Notes: generated by a model from the letters alone, not told the origin. 64,000 nt of DNA from JAUWOY01 sp034431315 (GCA_034431315.1 DAOUDK010000049.1:1-64000), one strand, 5' to 3'; numbered from the stretch's first letter, positions 28,355-36,697 are shown. Translations and numbers: made by a program.

Positions 28355-30007
28355 TCAACTGGAAGGGCGCACTTTTCGCCAGATTATCTTCCCGACCAAC
28401 CTCGCCTCTTCCACCCGCAGGAGGGCGATCATCCCCAGGTATGTAACCAACCCCACACCGCCTGCCCCGCCGACGATGACCAGCTTGCCCACCAGGGTGC
28501 TGGCATCGAGCACTCCTTGTAGTCCACTGAGGGCGAGGTAGGTTACCCCTCCCATCACCAGCGAGGCGGAGAGGGCTTTGAAAGCGAGAGCCACGATCCC
28601 ATGTCCACCTAAGCCCCCCATGCGTCGCTGGAAAAGTACGAGCATGGTCAGGGCGTGAACGGTGAGTTGAGCGGAGTTGGCCAGGATCAGCCCGATCATG
28701 CCCAGCGGGCGGATCAGAGACAGAGCTACTATTAAGTAGACCACAACCCCCAGCACTCCCACCAGGGCCGGAGTCAAAGTGTCCTTTCGGGCGTAGAAAG
28801 CAAAGATCAGAGGCAGATCAATGGCGGCGAAGGTCAGGCCCAGCAGGTAGTAGCGGAGGGCCATGGCTGTTTGAGCAGTGTCATAGGCGTCGAAGTTGCC
28901 ATGCTGATAGATGAGAGCCACGATGGGTGTGGCCAGGATGAAGAGTCCGATAGTGGCTGGGGTGATGGCCATCAGCACCATCTTGAGGCCCAGGGCAAGG
29001 GTGTGTTGGAAGTTGGAGGTTGGAGATTGGAGGTTGGAGGTTGGAGGTTGGAGGTCGGAGCTTTGAGCTTTGAACTTTGAACTTTGAGCTTCGGACGAGC
29101 CATATTGCGACAGAGTCGGCAGGATGGCCAGGGAGATGGCCGCCGACACCAGGCCTATGGGAAGCTGAATCAGCCGGGTGGCATAATCCATCCAAGCGAT
29201 GCTCTCCCCGCCGGTGCGCGAAGCCAGGTTGCGGTCAATGGCGATACCTATCTGGCTGATAACCAGGCCCAATACTATGGGCAGGTAGAGGCCGGCGATA
29301 CGGCGCAAAGCCGGGTGGGAGAGGTTGAGGGAAAAGGCGAACCTGACGTCGCGCAAATCTGGCAATTGGATGGCCAGTTGCAGCATCGCTCCCAGCAGAA
29401 TGCCCAGCGCCAGGCTGTAGATGTTGACTCTATCGGCCAACAGCAAGGCACAAGTGATGATGCCAGCGTTATAGATGGCGGCGCCGAAAGCCGGGTAAGT
29501 GAAGCGCTTCAGGGTGTAGAGCAGGCCGGTGACCATGCCAGAGAGCCCGAAGAAGAGCACCGCTGGCAGAATAATGCGAATCATCCTGGTAGTCACTGCC
29601 TGCAACTGGGCGTCGAAGCCACTACCCAAGAGCCAGGCCACCTGAGGGGCGAAAAGCTCCAGGAGGATAACGATAAGCCCGAGGATGACAACGGCCAAGC
29701 TGACGACGACGCTGAAGATGTGCCAAAGCTCCTGTCGTTTCTGTGGCGAGGCATAGTCACTGAAGACCGGCACCAGGGCGGCGCTGAGCAGGCCCCCGAT
29801 GAGGAGGTCGTAGATCATGGTGGGCACTTGGGCAGCCACTACGAAAGCGCTGACATGAGGGCTGCCCCCGAAGAGGCCAGCTATGACGGTCTGCCGCACC
29901 AGGCCCAACACTCGGCTGGCCACGTTGCCCAGAGAAAGGATGCCGGCTGCCTTGGCGATGCCCTCGGTGGCTGGGGGAACCTCTACTGTCTGGCTCAATG
30001 TCGTCAT
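28355..30007 (-). CDS. murJ: MurJ-like lipid II flippase (MATE/MVF family)
   Basis: 550 residues from MTTLSQTV. The start is supported by ATGA overlap with rfaE2; the longer frame runs into that gene. There are 13-14 transmembrane helices and MurJ signatures 'NVASRVLGLVRQTVIAGLFG' and 'LLIGGLLSAALVPVFSDY'. It should flip peptidoglycan precursor or a related lipid-linked glycan. About 35 residues near 305-340 ('SSKFKAQSSDLQPPTSNLQS' and following) are encoded by a heptamer minisatellite inserted between helices, probably in a loop. Confidence 0.88.
   Translation of the reverse strand: MTTLSQTVEVPPATEGIAKAAGILSLGNVASRVLGLVRQTVIAGLFGGSPHVSAFVVAAQVPTMIYDLLIGGLLSAALVPVFSDYASPQKRQELWHIFSVVVSLAVVILGLIVILLELFAPQVAWLLGSGFDAQLQAVTTRMIRIILPAVLFFGLSGMVTGLLYTLKRFTYPAFGAAIYNAGIITCALLLADRVNIYSLALGILLGAMLQLAIQLPDLRDVRFAFSLNLSHPALRRIAGLYLPIVLGLVISQIGIAIDRNLASRTGGESIAWMDYATRLIQLPIGLVSAAISLAILPTLSQYGSSEAQSSKFKAQSSDLQPPTSNLQSPTSNFQHTLALGLKMVLMAITPATIGLFILATPIVALIYQHGNFDAYDTAQTAMALRYYLLGLTFAAIDLPLIFAFYARKDTLTPALVGVLGVVVYLIVALSLIRPLGMIGLILANSAQLTVHALTMLVLFQRRMGGLGGHGIVALAFKALSASLVMGGVTYLALSGLQGVLDASTLVGKLVIVGGAGGVGLVTYLGMIALLRVEEARLVGKIIWRKVRPSS
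29004..29092. repeat. Heptamer minisatellite inside murJ
   Basis: Tandem GGTTGGA-type 7-bp units (about nine) followed by CTTTGAACTTTGA units, kept in frame with the gene. The same repeat type forms the GT9-GT26 linker at 33091-33240. Confidence 0.85.
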
Positions 30008-30489
30008 TCGTCTCCCCCGTAACGAGTCAGGATGGTCTCGATGATGTCCGTCGTCGAGCGGCTGGGCACCTGGGGCAGTATCTCCGCCCGGATGCCACAT
30101 TCGGCGATGACTTTTGCCTCAGGCAGGTCTTCAATAGCCCAGTCCCCGCCCTTGACGTAGACCTCAGGCCTCAGCGCAGCCAACAGCCTCTCCGCCGTCC
30201 TCTCCTCGAAGATGATCACGTAGTCCACACACTGCAGGGCCGCCAACAGTTGCGCCCGCTCCTCCTGGGGCACGATGGGGCGCTTCTGGCCCTTGAGGAG
30301 CCGCGTCGAAGCGTCGCTGTTCAGTCCCACGATCAGCACATCGCCCAGCGCCTTCGCCCTCTGCAAGCAGTCAACGTGGCCCACGTGCAAGATGTCGAAG
30401 TGGCCGTTGGTGAGGACGATGGTTTTGCCCTGGGCCCTCAACTTCTCCCGTATGGTAACCGCTTCTTGGAGGAAAACCACTTCACCCAA
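30004..30489 (-). CDS. rfaE2: Heptose-1-phosphate / sugar-phosphate adenylyltransferase (RfaE2-like)
   Basis: 161 residues of cytidylyltransferase-like fold: 'LTNGHFDILHVGHVDCLQRA' (about 26-45), 'GLNSDAS' and the C-terminal 'SRSTTDIIETI'. In the HldE pathway this step makes ADP-heptose from heptose-1-phosphate. Here it is a separate protein next to a kinase gene (rfaE1-like) 13 bp upstream, and it overlaps murJ by ATGA. The adjacent GT9 gene supports a heptose or related nucleotide-sugar pathway. Confidence 0.85.
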   Translation of the reverse strand: MGEVVFLQEAVTIREKLRAQGKTIVLTNGHFDILHVGHVDCLQRAKALGDVLIVGLNSDASTRLLKGQKRPIVPQEERAQLLAALQCVDYVIIFEERTAERLLAALRPEVYVKGGDWAIEDLPEAKVIAECGIRAEILPQVPSRSTTDIIETILTRYGGDE

Positions 30490-30501
30490 TGCTTTCTCCC
30501 T

Positions 30502-31500
30502 TCACCAATTCTCGATGGCCCAGCCCAACTCCTCCGGGGTGGCGGTGGCGTTGCCTAGCTTGCGCACCACCAAGCCGGCGGCGTAGTTAGCCAGGTGTGC
30601 CGCCGGCAGGAGGTCGAGGCCAGCGGCCAGGGCCAGGGTGGCCACGGCGATGACGGTGTCCCCCGCTCCGGTGACGTCGAAGACCTCGCTGACGTTGGCG
30701 GCGGGGATGTGGGCGTAGGGCTCATCGCGGCCCAAAAGGGACATGCCCTCAGGTCCGCGAGTGATGAGGATAGCCTGGATTTCGAGATCGGCCAGCAGTT
30801 GCTGTTGAGCCTCTCGAAAATCGCCTTCGCTGGAGAGGCTTCGCCCCAGCACCGCCTCCGCCTCGCGCTGGTTGCACTTCACCAGGTCGAAGCCGGCGAA
30901 CTTGTGGAGATTCCCCTGGGAGTCCACGGCAGCAAGTTTCTTGTGCTGGCGGGCTAATTTCAGCGAGGCCGCGACGATCGCTTCGCTGGCCACGCCCGTC
31001 CGGTAGTCGGAGATCAGCACGGCGTCAACCTGGGGGACGAGGGCTTCAAGGTGGGCCACGATAGCTTTCTCCACCTCCCCGGCCACGGGGCAACGGTCCA
31101 GGTGGTCAATGCGGGCCAACTGCTGGGGAAAGCGCAGGCTTCCCTGGGCGACGATGCGGGTCTTGGTGGTGGTGGGGCGGGAGGGGTCGGTCACCACCGC
31201 TGCTGTATCAATGCCTGCTTCCTTGAGCTTAGCCAGCAGCGTCCGCCCCGCCTCGTCGTCTCCGATGACGCCCACCTGATAGGCCATCCCGCCCAGGGCG
31301 ACGATATTATTGGAAGGATTGGCCGCCCCGCCGGGCAGGTAGCGTTTTCCCGCGAACTCCAGTACCGGGATGGGCGCCTCCCGCGATAGTCGGGTTGCTC
31401 GCCCGGAGATGTATTCGTCGAGGAAGATGTCGCCGACGACTAGCACGCTCCTACTCGCTAATTTAGGCAGTGATTGCAAAAGCTTAGCTTTGCTTGTCAT
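30502..31500 (-). CDS. rfaE1: D-glycero-beta-D-manno-heptose-7-phosphate kinase-like (RfaE1, PfkB family)
   Basis: 332 residues from the ATG at 31500 (AAAGG eight bases upstream; a TTG at 31518 is an alternative). PfkB ribokinase fold with 'VVGDIFLDEYISG' (about 17-29), 'LPGGAANPSNNI' and the anion-hole/catalytic motif 'DVTGAGDTVIAV' (about 268-279). In the ADP-heptose pathway it phosphorylates heptose-7-phosphate at C1. It is followed by rfaE2 and murJ in an apparent operon. Confidence 0.86.
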   Translation of the reverse strand: MTSKAKLLQSLPKLASRSVLVVGDIFLDEYISGRATRLSREAPIPVLEFAGKRYLPGGAANPSNNIVALGGMAYQVGVIGDDEAGRTLLAKLKEAGIDTAAVVTDPSRPTTTKTRIVAQGSLRFPQQLARIDHLDRCPVAGEVEKAIVAHLEALVPQVDAVLISDYRTGVASEAIVAASLKLARQHKKLAAVDSQGNLHKFAGFDLVKCNQREAEAVLGRSLSSEGDFREAQQQLLADLEIQAILITRGPEGMSLLGRDEPYAHIPAANVSEVFDVTGAGDTVIAVATLALAAGLDLLPAAHLANYAAGLVVRKLGNATATPEELGWAIENW

Positions 31501-31614
31501 GACCCAAACCTTTGTCAAAGTCCGCGCGTATCATAACAAAAAGCGCCAGTGGCCAAACGGACGGCGTCTCTCTCCCTGGCGTTTAAAGCTGTCATCTCAT
31601 CGGGCCAAAGTCAC

Positions 31615-31902
31615 TCATAAGTGTGGAACCACTTTCAGGATCTCTATCTCTTGCTCTTCTTTGAAGACCTCGTAGATGATTCGCATGGAATGGATGCCCC
31701 GATATTCGAATAGTCCTTCCAATTCTCCACGCAACTGTCGGATGTGAAGGGGATGCCGGTTGCGAAAGGGGTTATCGCATATCTTCTGCATCGCCTGATC
31801 AATCCGGCGCTGCATCTTGGGGCTCAGGGATTTTATGTAGCGCTCCGCTTTGGGACGGACATGCCTTATGCGATATGGAGTTCTTGGCGTATCTCTTCCC
31901 AT
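31615..31902 (-). CDS. RelE/ParE-family toxin
   Basis: 95 residues. Typical RelE/ParE pattern: 'YRIRHVRPKAERYIKSLSPK' at the N-terminus, 'NPFRNRHPLHIRQLRGELEG', then 'LFEYRGIHSMRIIYEVFKEE' and 'IEILKVVPHL'. The Arg and Tyr residues near the C-terminus are as expected for a ribosome-dependent mRNA interferase or a gyrase-acting ParE toxin; the two cannot be distinguished by eye. It overlaps the upstream antitoxin-like gene by 37 nt. Confidence 0.82.
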   Translation of the reverse strand: MGRDTPRTPYRIRHVRPKAERYIKSLSPKMQRRIDQAMQKICDNPFRNRHPLHIRQLRGELEGLFEYRGIHSMRIIYEVFKEEQEIEILKVVPHL

Positions 31903-32198
31903 GACCGTCCCTTTTCTGTCTCAAAGGCTTCCCTTTCCTCCTTAATTGCTTGAACTAGATCGCTGTCAGCCAGGATCTCCGCCGTCGCTTCCCAATCTGC
32001 AAGAAGTTTGGCCAGGGGGCTGAAGTCACTTGACTCAGTGGCCACCAAACTAGCTCGCCATAGATCCAGGAGGAACTCTAATCTATGCCGCCCTTCTAGC
32101 GCTTGCCAGATCTCTTTCACCTTCTCTTCGGACAGCAGAGGATGAGATAGTCGAACCAGTTTGGCGTCTGCAGTGAGTTTTTCAAAAGTCACGGTCAA
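31866..32198 (-). CDS. Antitoxin-like partner of RelE/ParE toxin
   Basis: 110 residues from TTG at 32198 or GTG at 32192, behind a G-rich ribosome-binding region. It is helical and acidic ('LSEEKVKEIWQALEGRHRLE', 'LVQAIKEEREAFETEKGRSW'), ending in 'EEIRQELHIA'. The order antitoxin then toxin, the overlap and a strong promoter directly upstream support the pairing. I did not recognise a specific antitoxin family. Confidence 0.6.
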   Translation of the reverse strand: MTVTFEKLTADAKLVRLSHPLLSEEKVKEIWQALEGRHRLEFLLDLWRASLVATESSDFSPLAKLLADWEATAEILADSDLVQAIKEEREAFETEKGRSWEEIRQELHIA

Positions 32199-32242
32199 AG
32201 CCAGCCCCCCTCTCTACGAGCTCATTATATCCCTCGCTTTGG

Positions 32243-32271
32243 ATTATATCACGTTTCGACCTGACAAGCAA
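32243..32271 (-). promoter_or_regulatory. Sigma-70-like promoter of RelE-type TA pair
   Basis: Minus strand: TTGCTT, 17-bp spacer, TATAAT, about 45 bp before the antitoxin start. Confidence 0.8.
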
Positions 32272-32374
32272 ATTGTGGTCCCCAATCCGCAATCCGCAAT
32301 CCGAAACGCCGCCTGCTTTTCGCCGATACACTACCAGGCGGCGTTCCCCGCTGCCCGAATAGAACAGCACACTT

Positions 32375-34375
32375 TCAAACTTTTGCCAAACGCTCCCGCA
32401 TCACCAGCCACACAAACTTCGGCAGGGCCAGCATCCTGCGCCACCTCCACGGTTCGCGCCAGAGCCGGTGCAACCACTCCAGGCCCAATCTCTGCAGCCA
32501 GCGGGGAGCCCGTTTTGCCCGGCCAGAAATGAAATCGAAAGCGCCACCCACGCCCATGGCTACTGGCACTCCCAGTCTCTCCAGGTTGCGGGCGATCCAC
32601 TTGTCCTGTTGGGGTGCTCCGTAGGCCACGAAGAGGATGTCCGGCTTCGCCCTCTGAATCAGGCCAACGATCTCATCCTCCTCCTCCAGGACTGGCGAAC
32701 CGGCGTGGGTGCCGGCGATCCTCAAGCCGGGGTATGTCTGGCAGAGTCGGGCAGCAGTCGCTACCGCCACACCGGGGGCAGCGCCCAATAGAAACAGGCT
32801 GTAGCCCTTTTGGGCAGCTAAAGCTGCGATGCGCTGCACCGTGTCCGTTCCCGCCACCCGCTCCTGGAGAGGATGGCCGAGGAAACGCGCCGCCCAGAGG
32901 AGGCCGACCCCGTCAGGCAGGGCCAGGGAAGAAGCGTTGAGAACGCTGCGAAAATCATCGTCGGACTGAGCGGCCACGATGAACTCAGGGTTGACGGTCA
33001 CCACCTGGTGGGAGCTATCGCTGACGACAAAGTCTTCAATAAGGGAGAGGGCTTGGTCGTAGTTGACGTTATCTGTCCGCACGCCGAGGATGGTGGAGGT
33101 TGGAGGTTGGAGGTTGGAAATTGGAAGTTGGAGGTTGGAGGTTGGAGGTTGGAAGTTGGAGGTTGGAAGTTGGAGGTTGGAAGTTGGAGGTTGGAAGTTG
33201 GAGGTTGGAAGTTGGAGGTTGGAAGTTGGAGGTTGGAAGTCACTTCGCAAAAGCTTCTCTGCTGCCGCTAGCACCATCTCCGGCGTCACCAGCCTCATGC
33301 ACGTTCGAGCCTCGCAGCCCTCGCGCTGGCCTACCGAGAAGCCCACGTACGAACAGGGACTACAAGGCAAGTCTGCCCGCACTATCACAGCCCTGTCTCG
33401 TCCCTCGTCCCTCATTCCTCGTTCCTCGCCTCCAGGCAGCCACGGCCCCCAGGCGCGGTGATTGGAAGGCCCGAAGATGGCTACTAGCGGCATACCCACC
33501 GCTGCCGCCAAGTGCATCACGCCGGAGTCGGCCCCGATGAACAGGTCGCACCTCTTCAGGACGGCGGCCAATTGGCCCAGGTTCGTCCTCCCCTCCAAAT
33601 TCACGGCCTCCGAGCGCATCAGTGAGGCGACCTGGGAGACGCCGTCGGCGGGGGTGCCCACCAGGACTATGCGCGCGTCGTGGTGCTCGACCAGCGCGTC
33701 GGCCACGCGGGCGAATCCCTCCGCCGACCACCGCCGCGCCAGGCTGTAGCCACCGGAGCCAGGATGAATCGCAACCTGAGGACATTGGTCATTGGTCATT
33801 GGGATTTGGTCATTCTCGCCAATGGCCATCGCCAGCGAGGTGTCCTCCGTCACGGCCCCGATAGTTCCCACCACGTCCAGCCAATACTCCACCTCGTGCC
33901 TGGCGCCGAAGCCGTCATCGTGCGCCCGATGGGTCAGGAACCAACCTCGCCCGTTGTCCAGCCCGACCCGAACTTTGGCTCCGCTGGTCAGGGCCAGGGC
34001 TGCGTACTTCAGCGCTCCCCAGCGCGTGGTGAGATGGTGTAGGATGACCAGGCAGTCGTAGCGTTGGCGGCGCAGATGGCGGGCGAAGCGGCCAAGAGCA
34101 GCCAGGGACGACGGCTTGAGGGCGTCAATGGGCCGGTCGTACTGGAATTTGTCGAAGATGATGACGTCGTCCACCAGGGGCGATTCGGCCAGGACGGGCG
34201 CGGAGTTGGGGGGAACGAGGGCCTCCAGGCGGGCGGCGGGAAAGCTCTCCCGCAGGGCACGCAGGGCTGGGGTGGCGGTGAGGACATCGCCGATATCAGA
34301 CAGCTTGACAACCAGAATGGTCAGGTAGTCCTTGATCAGGTGGTCAGGTGGTCCTTGGTCCGACGATTCGACCAT
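32375..34375 (-). CDS. Fused glycosyltransferase: GT9 (heptosyltransferase-like) + GT26 (WecG/TagA-like)
   Basis: 666 residues from the ATG overlapping the stop of the upstream GT4 gene (TGATG). Residues about 15-375 are a GT9 domain: 'VVKLSDIGDVLTATPALRAL', 'VAIHPGSGGYSLARRWSAEG', 'LFIGADSGVMHLAAAVGMPL' and 'CSPCSYVGFSVGQREGCEAR'. Residues about 430-666 are a complete WecG/TagA/CpsF domain: 'VNPEFIVAAQ', 'ALPDGVGLLWAARFLG', 'VAYGAPQQDKWI' and 'GVGGAFDFISGRAKRAP'. The roughly 50 residues between them are pure minisatellite translation ('TSNLQLPTSNFQPP' repeated). Two more repeat-derived inserts lie in the GT9 part. Both activities normally occur on separate proteins of lipid-linked glycan or LPS assembly. 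Confidence 0.85.
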   Translation of the reverse strand: MVESSDQGPPDHLIKDYLTILVVKLSDIGDVLTATPALRALRESFPAARLEALVPPNSAPVLAESPLVDDVIIFDKFQYDRPIDALKPSSLAALGRFARHLRRQRYDCLVILHHLTTRWGALKYAALALTSGAKVRVGLDNGRGWFLTHRAHDDGFGARHEVEYWLDVVGTIGAVTEDTSLAMAIGENDQIPMTNDQCPQVAIHPGSGGYSLARRWSAEGFARVADALVEHHDARIVLVGTPADGVSQVASLMRSEAVNLEGRTNLGQLAAVLKRCDLFIGADSGVMHLAAAVGMPLVAIFGPSNHRAWGPWLPGGEERGMRDEGRDRAVIVRADLPCSPCSYVGFSVGQREGCEARTCMRLVTPEMVLAAAEKLLRSDFQPPTSNLQLPTSNFQPPTSNLQLPTSNFQPPTSNLQLPISNLQPPTSTILGVRTDNVNYDQALSLIEDFVVSDSSHQVVTVNPEFIVAAQSDDDFRSVLNASSLALPDGVGLLWAARFLGHPLQERVAGTDTVQRIAALAAQKGYSLFLLGAAPGVAVATAARLCQTYPGLRIAGTHAGSPVLEEEDEIVGLIQRAKPDILFVAYGAPQQDKWIARNLERLGVPVAMGVGGAFDFISGRAKRAPRWLQRLGLEWLHRLWREPWRWRRMLALPKFVWLVMRERLAKV
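33091..33240. repeat. 150-bp heptamer minisatellite forming a domain linker
   Basis: About 21 tandem units of GGTTGGA/AGTTGGA (7 bp), continuous with the reading frame on the minus strand. It lies between the GT9 and GT26 domains. Unit number is likely to vary between strains by slippage. Confidence 0.9.
33395..33430. repeat. CGTCCCT/CATTCCT microsatellite insert in GT9 domain
   Basis: TCGTCCCTCGTCCCTCATTC-type tandem units translated as 'EERGMRDEGRDR', after the 'GPWLPGG' segment of the GT9 domain. Confidence 0.75.
33782..33815. repeat. ATTGGTC tandem insert in GT9 domain
   Basis: ATTGGTC units repeated about four times, translated as 'ENDQIPMTNDQCP' just before the conserved 'VAIHPGSGGY' strand. 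Confidence 0.75.
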
Positions 34376-35526
34376 CAAACATTCTCCAGCACCTTCAATG
34401 TCTCGCGGGCGCACCTCTCCCACGAGAATCTCCTTGCCTGCTCGAAGCCGCGCTCTATCAATTCGGCTCGCAGCTCCTCGTCGCCGAGGACACGCTCCAG
34501 GGCCGCCGCTAGCCCCTCCACATCCAGTGGATCAACCAAGACGGCCGCGTCTCCCGCTACCTCAGGGAGCGAGGAGACGTTGGAGCAGACGACGGGAGTT
34601 CCACAGGCCAGGGCCTCTAAGACCGGCAGCCCAAAGCCCTCGTACAGGGAAGGGAAAACGAACAGGCGAGCGCCGGATAAGAGGGCGGGGAGGTCACCTT
34701 CAGGAACATATCCCGTGAAAACCACTTTTCCCTCTAAACCCAACTTTTCAACCTGCTGGAAGATTTCACGGTAAAGCCACCCCTTCTTCCCAGCGATCAC
34801 TAATTGGATATTGGATATTGGATATTGGATATTGGAGAAGGCTTCCATCAGGCGGATCAGGTTTTTGCGGGGTTGCAGGGTTCCCACAAAGAGGATGTAG
34901 TCGCCGGCGATACCGTATTTGGCTTTGACGGCCTCGATGGCCTTCTCATCTCTCACCGGCCGGAAGACCATGTTATCGTAACCGGGGTAAACGACGGTGA
35001 TTTTATCAGGCACAATCCCGTAGCGCTTGATGAGGTCGCGTTTGGTGGCCGACGAGTCGGCGATGAGATGGGTGGCGGCTCGGGCGTTGTAGCGGGTGGA
35101 GAGGTTCAGGTAGAGCCGATCCAGGAGGCGGTGGGCCTCTGGATAATACAGATAGCCCAGATCGTGGATGGTGACCACGCTGCGACGAGGATGAACGATG
35201 GGCAGGACGTGGGCGGGGACGAAGAGCAGGTCTGGAGGGCGGCAGGCCATCTCCCAGGATAGGCGCAGGTGGGTCCAGAGACGGGGGAAAGGCATGACTC
35301 GCAAGTCGCAAGGTTGCAAAGTCGCCGCCCCCCCTTCCTCCCCCCCAACCCTTCGACTTTGCTCAGGGCAGGCCTTGGGGGGGAAAGAGGGGGGGCGATT
35401 GAAGTAGAGGCGGTAGCGGCGATCGCCTCGTAAAGCTAAAAGGTGGCGGATCAGGTTAAGGGAGTAGTTCTCCGTGCCGGTTCGCTCCTGAGCCACGCTT
35501 CGGCTGGCGTCAATGCCGATGAGCAT
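34375..35526 (-). CDS. GT4-family glycosyltransferase
   Basis: 383 residues, GT-B fold. N-terminal 'GIDASRSVAQERTGTENYSL', the linker-side 'ILFVGTLQPRKNLIRLMEAF' (about 224-243) and the donor-binding EX7E-type motif in 'VFPSLYEGFGLPVLEALACG' (about 303-322) identify the family (Glycos_transf_1). Two non-family inserts are repeat translations: 'PPKACPEQSRRVGGEEGGA' (about 50-68) and 'NIQYPISNIQ' (about 245). It is coupled to the GT9-GT26 gene by TGATG and lies 3 bp after rpiB. It probably adds a sugar to a lipid-linked envelope glycan. Confidence 0.87.
   Translation of the reverse strand: MLIGIDASRSVAQERTGTENYSLNLIRHLLALRGDRRYRLYFNRPPSFPPKACPEQSRRVGGEEGGAATLQPCDLRVMPFPRLWTHLRLSWEMACRPPDLLFVPAHVLPIVHPRRSVVTIHDLGYLYYPEAHRLLDRLYLNLSTRYNARAATHLIADSSATKRDLIKRYGIVPDKITVVYPGYDNMVFRPVRDEKAIEAVKAKYGIAGDYILFVGTLQPRKNLIRLMEAFSNIQYPISNIQLVIAGKKGWLYREIFQQVEKLGLEGKVVFTGYVPEGDLPALLSGARLFVFPSLYEGFGLPVLEALACGTPVVCSNVSSLPEVAGDAAVLVDPLDVEGLAAALERVLGDEELRAELIERGFEQARRFSWERCARETLKVLENV
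34804..34837. repeat. ATTGGAT tandem insert in GT4 gene
   Basis: About four and a half units of GGATATT, translated as 'NIQYPISNIQ'. The same unit type occurs intergenically at about 20360-20385. Confidence 0.8.
35310..35398. repeat. Palindromic repeat insertion in GT4 gene
   Basis: G/C-homopolymer-rich arms flank the core CCCTTCGACTTTGCTCAGGG. Translated in frame as 'ACPEQSRRVGGEEGG', a known signature of repeat-derived peptide segments. Confidence 0.8.
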
Positions 35527-35529
35527 CGC

Positions 35530-35973
35530 TTACTTTCCCTCTAGCTCGGCTATCTTCGCCAGCCGGCGGCGATAGCGCTCCAGGCCGGAGAACTCGGCCG
35601 CCAGCCACACCCGCACAATCTCCAGCGCCAGTTCCACGCCAATGATCCGCTCCCCCAGACAGAGGACATTGGTATCGAGGTTCTCTCTGCTCTGGCGGGC
35701 GGAGAGGGTATCGTGGCACACTGCCGCTCGAATGTTCGGCACTTTGTTGGCCGTGATGCACACGCCGATGCCGTTGCCACAGACCAGGATGCCCCGCTGG
35801 AAATCACCCTGGGCCACGGCTTCGGCTACAGCTCGGGCGGAATCGGGATAGTCGGAGGGCTCAGCGTTGTACGCTCCGAAGTCGTGGTATTCATGGCCCA
35901 ATTCGCCCAGGAGTTCGGCTATGGTCTCTTTTAGATGAAAGCCGGCGTGATCAGCACCGATAGCAATACGCAC
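35530..35973 (-). CDS. rpiB: Ribose-5-phosphate isomerase B
   Basis: 147 residues, RpiB/LacAB fold: 'IGADHAGFHLKETIAELL' at the N-terminus, catalytic Cys region 'GILVCGNGIGVCITANKV' (about 60-77), 'AAVCHDTLSARQSRENLDTN' and 'LCLGERIIG'. It interconverts ribose-5-P and ribulose-5-P in the pentose phosphate pathway. The phosphate-loop residues read GNGIG where GTGIG is more common, a small deviation. It is the first gene of the glycosyltransferase run, which may be a source of pentose or heptose precursors. Confidence 0.9.
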   Translation of the reverse strand: MRIAIGADHAGFHLKETIAELLGELGHEYHDFGAYNAEPSDYPDSARAVAEAVAQGDFQRGILVCGNGIGVCITANKVPNIRAAVCHDTLSARQSRENLDTNVLCLGERIIGVELALEIVRVWLAAEFSGLERYRRRLAKIAELEGK

Positions 35974-36007
35974 TCTACACTCCTCCAGTCCCCGCGTTTC
36001 AGAAATA

Positions 36008-36676
36008 TTACCAAGGAAAAGGTGGAGTCAGGTTGGTAAATCTCCACCACACGAACTCAATGGGAGGGAAAAGTATCCTCGTCAGAATGCCCGTTTGGGT
36101 GAATCTTTCCAGAACGATCAGGAGCAATACCAAAATCAGACCATAGAGTTCATAGCGAGCGAGTACGTCGAACCAGCGAGAGGGCAAGAGCACGGCCAAG
36201 AGTCTCGAACCATCCAGCGGCGTGAGGGGTATCAGGTTGAAGATGGCCATAGCGATGTTCAGCCAAACCACCCAGGAGACCAGTTCGCCGTAGGAAACGA
36301 TAAAGCCCCCCATCCTTCGCGGCATGAAGGGGACGAGATGCAGCCTGAGAGGAATGGCCAGGATAGCCGCAGTCAGCAGGTTGGCCACAGGCCCCGCGAG
36401 GCCCACCAGGGCCATGCCTACTTTAGGCCCAGGGCGCAGCCTGGTGGCATCCACAGGGACAGGCTTCCCCCAACCCAAACCCAGCAGGAGAATCGAGAGT
36501 GTGCCCAAAGGGTGCAGATGGGCAAAGGGATTGAGAGAAAGCCGCCCCTTGTTCTTGGCGGTGGGATCGCCCAGAGCATAGGCCACCAAAGCGTGACTAC
36601 ATTCATGGACGCTGATAGCCACCAGCAAGCCGATCAGGAGATAAACAACATAGAAGCCTAATCCGGCAAATAGCAT
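36008..36676 (-). CDS. Site-2-protease-family membrane metalloprotease (M50)
   Basis: 222 residues, about five or six transmembrane helices. Zinc motif HExxH in 'AISVHECSHALVAYALG' (about 20-36) and the second metal-ligand region 'IFNLIPLTPLDGSRLLAVLL' (about 152-171). It matches the short Rip3/SpoIVFB-like group without PDZ domain, which usually cleaves membrane-embedded regulators. It stands between rpiB and a palindromic repeat. Its target is not evident. Confidence 0.87.
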   Translation of the reverse strand: MLFAGLGFYVVYLLIGLLVAISVHECSHALVAYALGDPTAKNKGRLSLNPFAHLHPLGTLSILLLGLGWGKPVPVDATRLRPGPKVGMALVGLAGPVANLLTAAILAIPLRLHLVPFMPRRMGGFIVSYGELVSWVVWLNIAMAIFNLIPLTPLDGSRLLAVLLPSRWFDVLARYELYGLILVLLLIVLERFTQTGILTRILFPPIEFVWWRFTNLTPPFPW

Positions 36677-36697
36677 ATTTTGATCCTTTCATCGCCG

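Noticed and set aside
28008..30100. Long plus-strand frames antisense to murJ and to the glycosyltransferase genes
   Set aside because: They are compositional shadows of GC-rich genes. The minus-strand proteins have clear family motifs.
33091..33240. Regularly repeated DNA resembling a CRISPR array
   Set aside because: Units are 7 bp, directly tandem, without spacers, and no cas genes are present. It is a minisatellite.
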